This document shows, in pieces, positions 59,558 through 64,000 of a DNA stretch of 64,000 nt. Source of the stretch: Phallusia mammillata (Eukaryota > Chordata > Ascidiacea > Phlebobranchia > Ascidiidae); assembly GCA_003260075.1 (NCBI GenBank), contig QLIY01000009.1, positions 301,747 to 365,746 on the forward strand. The letters are read 5' to 3'. The translations under genes were made by a program, and so were the position numbers. Position 1 is the stretch's first letter, and every line of letters starts with the position of its first letter. Under the pieces are notes generated by a model. That model was not told where the DNA came from. It saw nothing but the letters and a program-made list of their open reading frames with translations, and did no database searches.

Positions 59558-60598
59558 TCAACTCTTGTTCTTTGGACTTGAAGTCTCTGATTTATAATTT
59601 TTGTCAGAAAGTTTAAAATGTCTAGACAAAAAATACAACAAAATCCCTGTAAAAGCAATTGCACTATACAAATAACTTAGAAGTTGGCGCAGACGTGGAG
59701 AAACAGTAAATAATTTTCTGTCATCTTTCGAATCTCTTTCTGCAAAACAGTAACATGAAATAATATGTGACAACACTTAACAAAGAATATTTGCCACCTG
59801 AAAAGGAGTTTTCTTGTTGCCCTTTTGCTGTGTAGTTCATTGTACCATTGTCTTTCTCTTTTTGAACCTCTGTCAAAAAATGGTAAATGTATCTATTGAT
59901 TAAAAAACAAGCAAAATAAAAACATTCCATAAACTTTCCATTAAAGATGTAAGTAACATAGTTTCTTAGTAATGAACACTCACCTGCTTCATTATACAGC
60001 TTGTATTCTCCTGAAGCAAATCTATTGACATTCGATGACCTTGCAAATTCTTGCATGTCATATTCAATTTTACTCTTCGAGGAGCCCAATACTTCATACG
60101 CTTTAGCAATCTGATAAAAACAAAATTGATTCCATAAATACAGGTTTTTTAAAACAGTTAAAATTAACAAAAGTTTTTAAATGAAATTCTTGCCTTTATA
60201 AATTCTTTAGGATCTGTTCCTGAGCTTTTATCAGGATGATGTAATTTTGATAGCTTAATGTAGGCCCCCCCCCCCCAAAATTAACAAAAGTTTTTAAATG
60301 AAATTCTTGCCTTTATAAATTCTTCAGGATCTGTTCCTGAGCTTTTATCAGGATGATGTAATTTTGATAGCTTGATGTAGGCTGACTTTATTTCTTCAGG
60401 TTTGGCATTGGGCTCAATGCCTAGTGTTTTATAATGATTCCACACATAATTTGAATTAATGTGAATACTTCTGAAGTAAGGTATTTCCTTCCTAATGTAA
60501 TTTTTATGCTTGTCAAATACAGAAAATTGCCGAAATAACGACAACTGGAGATTACATTTCCAGCATTTAATGCCTCTTGATAACAAAATCCAATGCAT
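59558..60598 (-). CDS. J-domain protein with C-terminal membrane anchor
   Basis: Four exons (60598-60311, 60110-59984, 59869-59798, 59739-59558) encode 222 residues. The N-terminus is basic and lacks acidic residues for about 30 positions, like a mitochondrial presequence. A J domain follows (about 53-115): YKTLGIEPNAKPEEIKSAY, the HSP70-activating HPD in LHHPDKSSG, and AYEVLGSSKSKIEYD. A single hydrophobic segment (LLSYLYSAIAFTGILLYFL) lies near the C-terminus. This layout and length resemble DNAJC30 and DNAJC4; I cannot choose between them. Intron 1 has a GC donor (AAG then GCAAGA). Part of exon 1 is repeated at about 60192-60264 by an assembly join. The ATG is 15 nt after an acceptor-like GATTTAG. 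Confidence 0.85.
60160..60383. repeat. Duplication that repeats the end of J-protein exon 1
   Basis: Copies at 60160-60264 and 60277-60383 flank a C run at 60265-60276. Each includes the HPD-coding end of exon 1 with its GC donor. The right copy is continuous with the start codon and was used for the gene model. Confidence 0.85.
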
Positions 60599-61780
60599 TA
60601 TGTTGAAAACATACTAAATCAACAAACAAATGCCGTCGACTGTCCAGTGTCCACTGCACATCGATTTCGTCAAAACAAATAGGGGTTTCCCCTAACGTGC
60701 CATTTCGTTTGTGTTACATAAACATCTTAAATCAAGAAATAAATTATTGAGAAGACATTTTCCAGCCCTTACAACAACCTCTCTAGTTGCACAAAACCAA
60801 TGACCTATGCACTCTGTATTTAGTTTTGCCAGTACGTCATGCCTGACAATTGAGTTTTGAACAAAATGTCACGTTGAATCAGCAACAAAGATGCGCATGT
60901 GATGCGGCCATAAGCCGATACTTGGGACAAATTCCAACAGGCATGGGACATACTTTTAGGCCTTTCTATGGCATGCCAAATCAGTTCGATATAACATAAC
61001 GTAGCTCAATATTTTTTTAAAGAATTTTAAGACACTTTTTTCGAAGGCTCGAAAGAAAAATGCTAAAAAATGGCTGCAGGAATGTATTTTTAGCTTTGCC
61101 CACTTGCCCCCCCCCCAAAGAAATTATTGAGAAGACATTTTCCAGCCCCTACAACAACCTCTAATCATGTTTGAAACGCTTTAACATGAAAAGTTTCTCG
61201 CAAAACTACCCAACAACATAGTTCGCTGAAATAAAAAATCAAGAAAGGTCAACAGAACCCATATTTTCTTTAAGGATAACATCGTTTTGTTTGCTTCCCG
61301 TTTAGTCAAAATATTTCAAATATATTGCTCACCCAACTGCTATCTATCTAGTTGCACAAAACCAATGACCTCTGTATTTAGTTTTGCCAGTACGTCATGC
61401 CTGACAATTGAGTTTTGAACAAAATGTCACGTTGAATCAGCAACAAAGATGCGCATGTGATGCGGCCATAAGCCGATACTTGGGACAAAATCAAACAGGC
61501 ATGGGACATACTTTTAGGCCTTCTATGGCATGCCAAATCAGTTCGATATAACATAACGTAGCTAAGTATTTTTTTAAAGAATTTGAAGACACTTTTTTCG
61601 AAGGCTCGAAAGAAAAAATGCTAAAAAATGGCTGCAGGAATGTATTTTTAGCTTTGCCGACTTGCAATGAAAAATATGATAACATATTATTGACTTAAGC
61701 AATATATTGACTTGAGTAATATATATTATATATATATATATATGTATATACATACCCGATTTTTATTTTTTTTATATAAC
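60599..61780. other. Intergenic region with a large imperfect duplication
   Basis: No gene. A segment at about 60739-61106 is repeated at about 61117-61666 around a 10-nt C run (61107-61116). The right copy carries an extra block of about 187 bp (61164-61350) absent from the left, as expected for an insertion/deletion difference between alleles. A TA microsatellite follows at about 61718-61750. Confidence 0.7.
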
Positions 61781-62285
61781 CAGGGAGTCGAACCGGAACT
61801 GAACCCGAACCTGCGAACCGGTTTGAGCGGTTAATTTCATTAAACCCGAACCGAACCCGAACCGCTAATTACGATTTTCTAAAAACCCGAACCGGAGTTG
61901 AACCCTATATTTTGTTTGGCGTTGGACCCGAACCGGAACTGAACCAGTAAAAAATGCAGTCTGTTTTATATTTTGTGATTTTTTTTCAAAACAGCGCACT
62001 GAAGAATACGCGAGATAACACTTATAGGGCGTGTCAAAAATAACAGTGCACGGTCAAAAATCTTGTGGGGTTTGATAAGGCCAGGAAGATGATAGGTAGA
62101 ATTAAATTGAAACGAATGAAAATTTGAACCGGTTTAAAAACCGCAAACCGGTTCGGACCGGATAATTTGCCCAAACCCGAACATATACATTTTTAAAAAC
62201 CTGAACCGAACCCGAACCCTTAAAAACAAAACGAAGTAAACCCGAACCGAACCTGAACCCGTATGACAAGCGATTCGACTCCCTG
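61781..62285. mobile_element. 505-bp hAT-type element, CAGGGAGTCGAAC ends
   Basis: The ends CAGGGAGTCGAACCG and CGATTCGACTCCCTG are inverted and flanked by exact 8-bp duplications TATATAAC (61773-61780 and 62286-62293). The interior is packed with CCCGAACC-type repeats. No transposase is encoded. It is the longer relative of the 109-bp element at 38887-38995. Confidence 0.9.
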
Positions 62286-63050
62286 TATATAACCGATTTT
62301 TAATTTTTTTTTGGTTATGGGTTAGCCACGCGATGTGTCGACTTGGGTTAAACCAGTTTTTTTTACCGAAGGCGATATCATGATGACAAGCATGACAACC
62401 GGCACGTTACCAAGGAAAATGGTTCAAAACTACTTACGTTCAGAAAAGCTAGCTATTACCGCATTTTTTAACATAAAAAACTCATTTTTGGTTCATAAAC
62501 ATCTATAATACAGACAACCACTGAGTTTCTTCGTATTACTGCAGTAAAAAAAATACAACTCGTCCATAGAACAGAAGGGTCAAATAGATCAGTTTATTTT
62601 AGCCAATTCATCGATCTTTCAACTGAAAACATCCGAGATTGTTTTGCATTCTTTTCTCGTACATTTGGTAAAAAGTCACCCTTCAGTAATTATCCATATT
62701 TGTTATTTAGGTCAGTCTGCAACAAATAAATTTCCGCACTTTCGAGTCTGTTCTTTGAAACTTAGCTAACGCGACTCCGCATTTAAATATCAACATGGCA
62801 AATGACTTATGTACCACAAGAATTGCCTTAAACCTACTGAAGGAAAACCAAACCTATTAACACATAATAGTAAACTTACAAAATGACAAGCAGGTTTATT
62901 GTAATGTATACGGAACAATCAAAACGGATCTGGACTAAGATATACGAACATTGAACTATACGTCCACAACACTTCTCATGCGACATGTTGAAGTTTAACG
63001 CTAGCTCAACAAAGGAACACTTATAGTTGCTGAGAGCTTATTTATGGTGT
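62286..63050. other. Intergenic spacer before CCT5 3' end
   Basis: No gene or repeat identified. The portion nearest 63050 is probably the CCT5 3' UTR. Confidence 0.5.
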
Positions 63051-63423
63051 TCAGAATCCCTGTTGTTGCCCAGGAGCACGGACGTCGTCAATTTTGAGAA
63101 TCATGCGAACGAGTTGAGTGGCGAGCGAGATTTGCTGCTTTTTGCCAGCCAAAGTTTCAAGTACATGTTGCTCTTTCATATCTAAAAAAAAAAAATTAAA
63201 AAATGTCAAAACATGCTACTATTTTACAACTTAGAATCAATCGATTGAGCGGTATCTGACCCTCTAAAAGGCAGCCTACTTAGCGACGATCACTGTTCTT
63301 TCCAAGTACAAATCTTAATATGGAAACAGGTTTCCAAAAAACAGAATCAGAATTCCCGTTTTCATGATTCCATAAATACAGGTATCAAAGCATTACAAAA
63401 GTTGTATATCTTTAGTCATAATA

Positions 63424-63491
<68 letters not shown>

Positions 63492-64000
63492 ATGCCCAAG
63501 TGGGGGTTGTTTTTATTGACTTGCTGAGCCCGAACTTCAGTCAAAGTTTGAATAGGACCTAAACCACTGTTTTCTGCCAAAGCAAGTGGAACAGTTTCCA
63601 ATGCATGGCCATATGCACGCATGGCATATTGTTCCAAAGATGGATTCTAAATTTGGAAAAATCGGCATAGTCTTGTAGCCATATTAATAACAGTACATAT
63701 ATGGTAAGAATTGCTCACCATATCAGCAGCCTTGTTCACAGCAATGGAGCAAGCAATTTCACAAGCTCCTCCTCCATAAACAACACGGCTATCTCTGACC
63801 AAATTTCGAATGACACATAGAGCATCATGGACAGACCTCTTTGCTTCCTCCACAATCTGTCAGAAACGTACCATTAGATTGGAGATTTAATACATAAGAT
63901 GTACAGATAAGTTGTAATACCATTTTGTTGCCTCCTCTGAGAAATATAGTAACTGCTTTACTGTTTTTGCATCCCTCTATGACAAGCATACGATCTTTTG
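63051..64000 (-). CDS. CCT5: Chaperonin CCT epsilon subunit, C-terminal part (5' partial)
   Basis: CCT5 is one of eight subunits of the cytosolic TRiC/CCT chaperonin that folds actin and tubulin. Visible exons are 64000-63921 (runs off the window), 63856-63719, 63646-63490 and 63181-63051. Matches to human CCT5 include [79 protein letters not shown] and [20 protein letters not shown]. The third visible exon stops at PHLGI, where human CCT5 continues for about eight residues to the splice site; those bases are replaced by a 66-nt G run, so the exon end and donor are missing. This is best read as an assembly error and the gene is probably intact in the animal. Confidence 0.93.
63424..63489. repeat. 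66-nt G run interrupting a CCT5 exon
   Basis: Sixty-six consecutive G replace the 3' end of a conserved CCT5 exon and its donor. A poly-proline frame through it is an artefact. Confidence 0.9.

Noticed and set aside
61718-61750. TA-rich tract as a regulatory or origin element
   Set aside because: A plain TA microsatellite with no associated feature.

Overview
The window looks like compact metazoan nuclear DNA, most likely from a tunicate (probably an ascidian). The genes are conserved animal genes (TPR, an integrin beta, ALG13, SIRT6, a KLF, KAT7, RAB33, a J-protein, CCT5). Introns are mostly short, unique sequence is AT-rich, and small hAT-type transposons are frequent. At least eight genes carry a T-rich 3' splice acceptor only 8-19 nt before the start codon, as expected where a spliced leader is trans-spliced, which is known in tunicates. 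The species cannot be named from the sequence. I rebuilt the gene models by hand from splice sites and reading phase. Nearly every exon chain closes in frame, but single boundaries may be off by a base.

Layout, left to right. (1) 1-4.0 kb, minus: the 5' eleven exons of nucleoporin TPR, running off the left edge. (2) 4.0-7.8 kb: intergenic DNA with several MITEs, one with a 9-bp target duplication. (3) 7.8-10.5 kb, plus: a four-exon SBK-family kinase homologue that has lost its catalytic residues. (4) 11.1-19.2 kb, minus: a complete 20-exon integrin beta subunit. (5) 19.8-26.0 kb, minus: SIRT6 followed 0.2 kb later by ALG13, a possible operon. (6) 27.7-34.7 kb, minus: a seven-exon KLF factor with a CtBP-type PLDLS motif, preceded by about 9 kb of GC-richer DNA with no convincing gene. 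(7) 43.6-47.8 kb, plus: KAT7/HBO1. (8) 48.4-51.5 kb, minus: an ankyrin-repeat protein of unknown name; 52.5-55.8 kb, minus: RAB33. (9) 57.5-58.2 kb, plus: a secreted, cysteine-free protein made of HTWYD/DYWYD repeats behind a TATA box, the most novel-looking gene here. (10) 59.6-60.6 kb, minus: a membrane-anchored J-protein. (11) 63.05 kb to the right edge, minus: the 3' end of CCT5.

Two features run through the whole window. First, about 20 poly-G or poly-C runs (10-78 nt) interrupt the sequence. Most of the 10-12 nt runs sit exactly between two near-identical direct copies of the local sequence, and one 66-nt run replaces the end of a conserved CCT5 exon. I read these as assembly joins between overlapping allelic contigs with poly-G read tails, not as biology. 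Second, four of roughly 70 resolved introns use a GC donor (ALG13, SIRT6, RAB33, J-protein), well above the usual frequency of around 1 percent.

The genes are mostly unrelated housekeeping or signalling functions and do not form a pathway. The organisational links I can see are the close same-strand SIRT6-ALG13 and RAB33-ankyrin pairs, the divergent SIRT6 promoter, and transposon insertions confined to introns and spacers.
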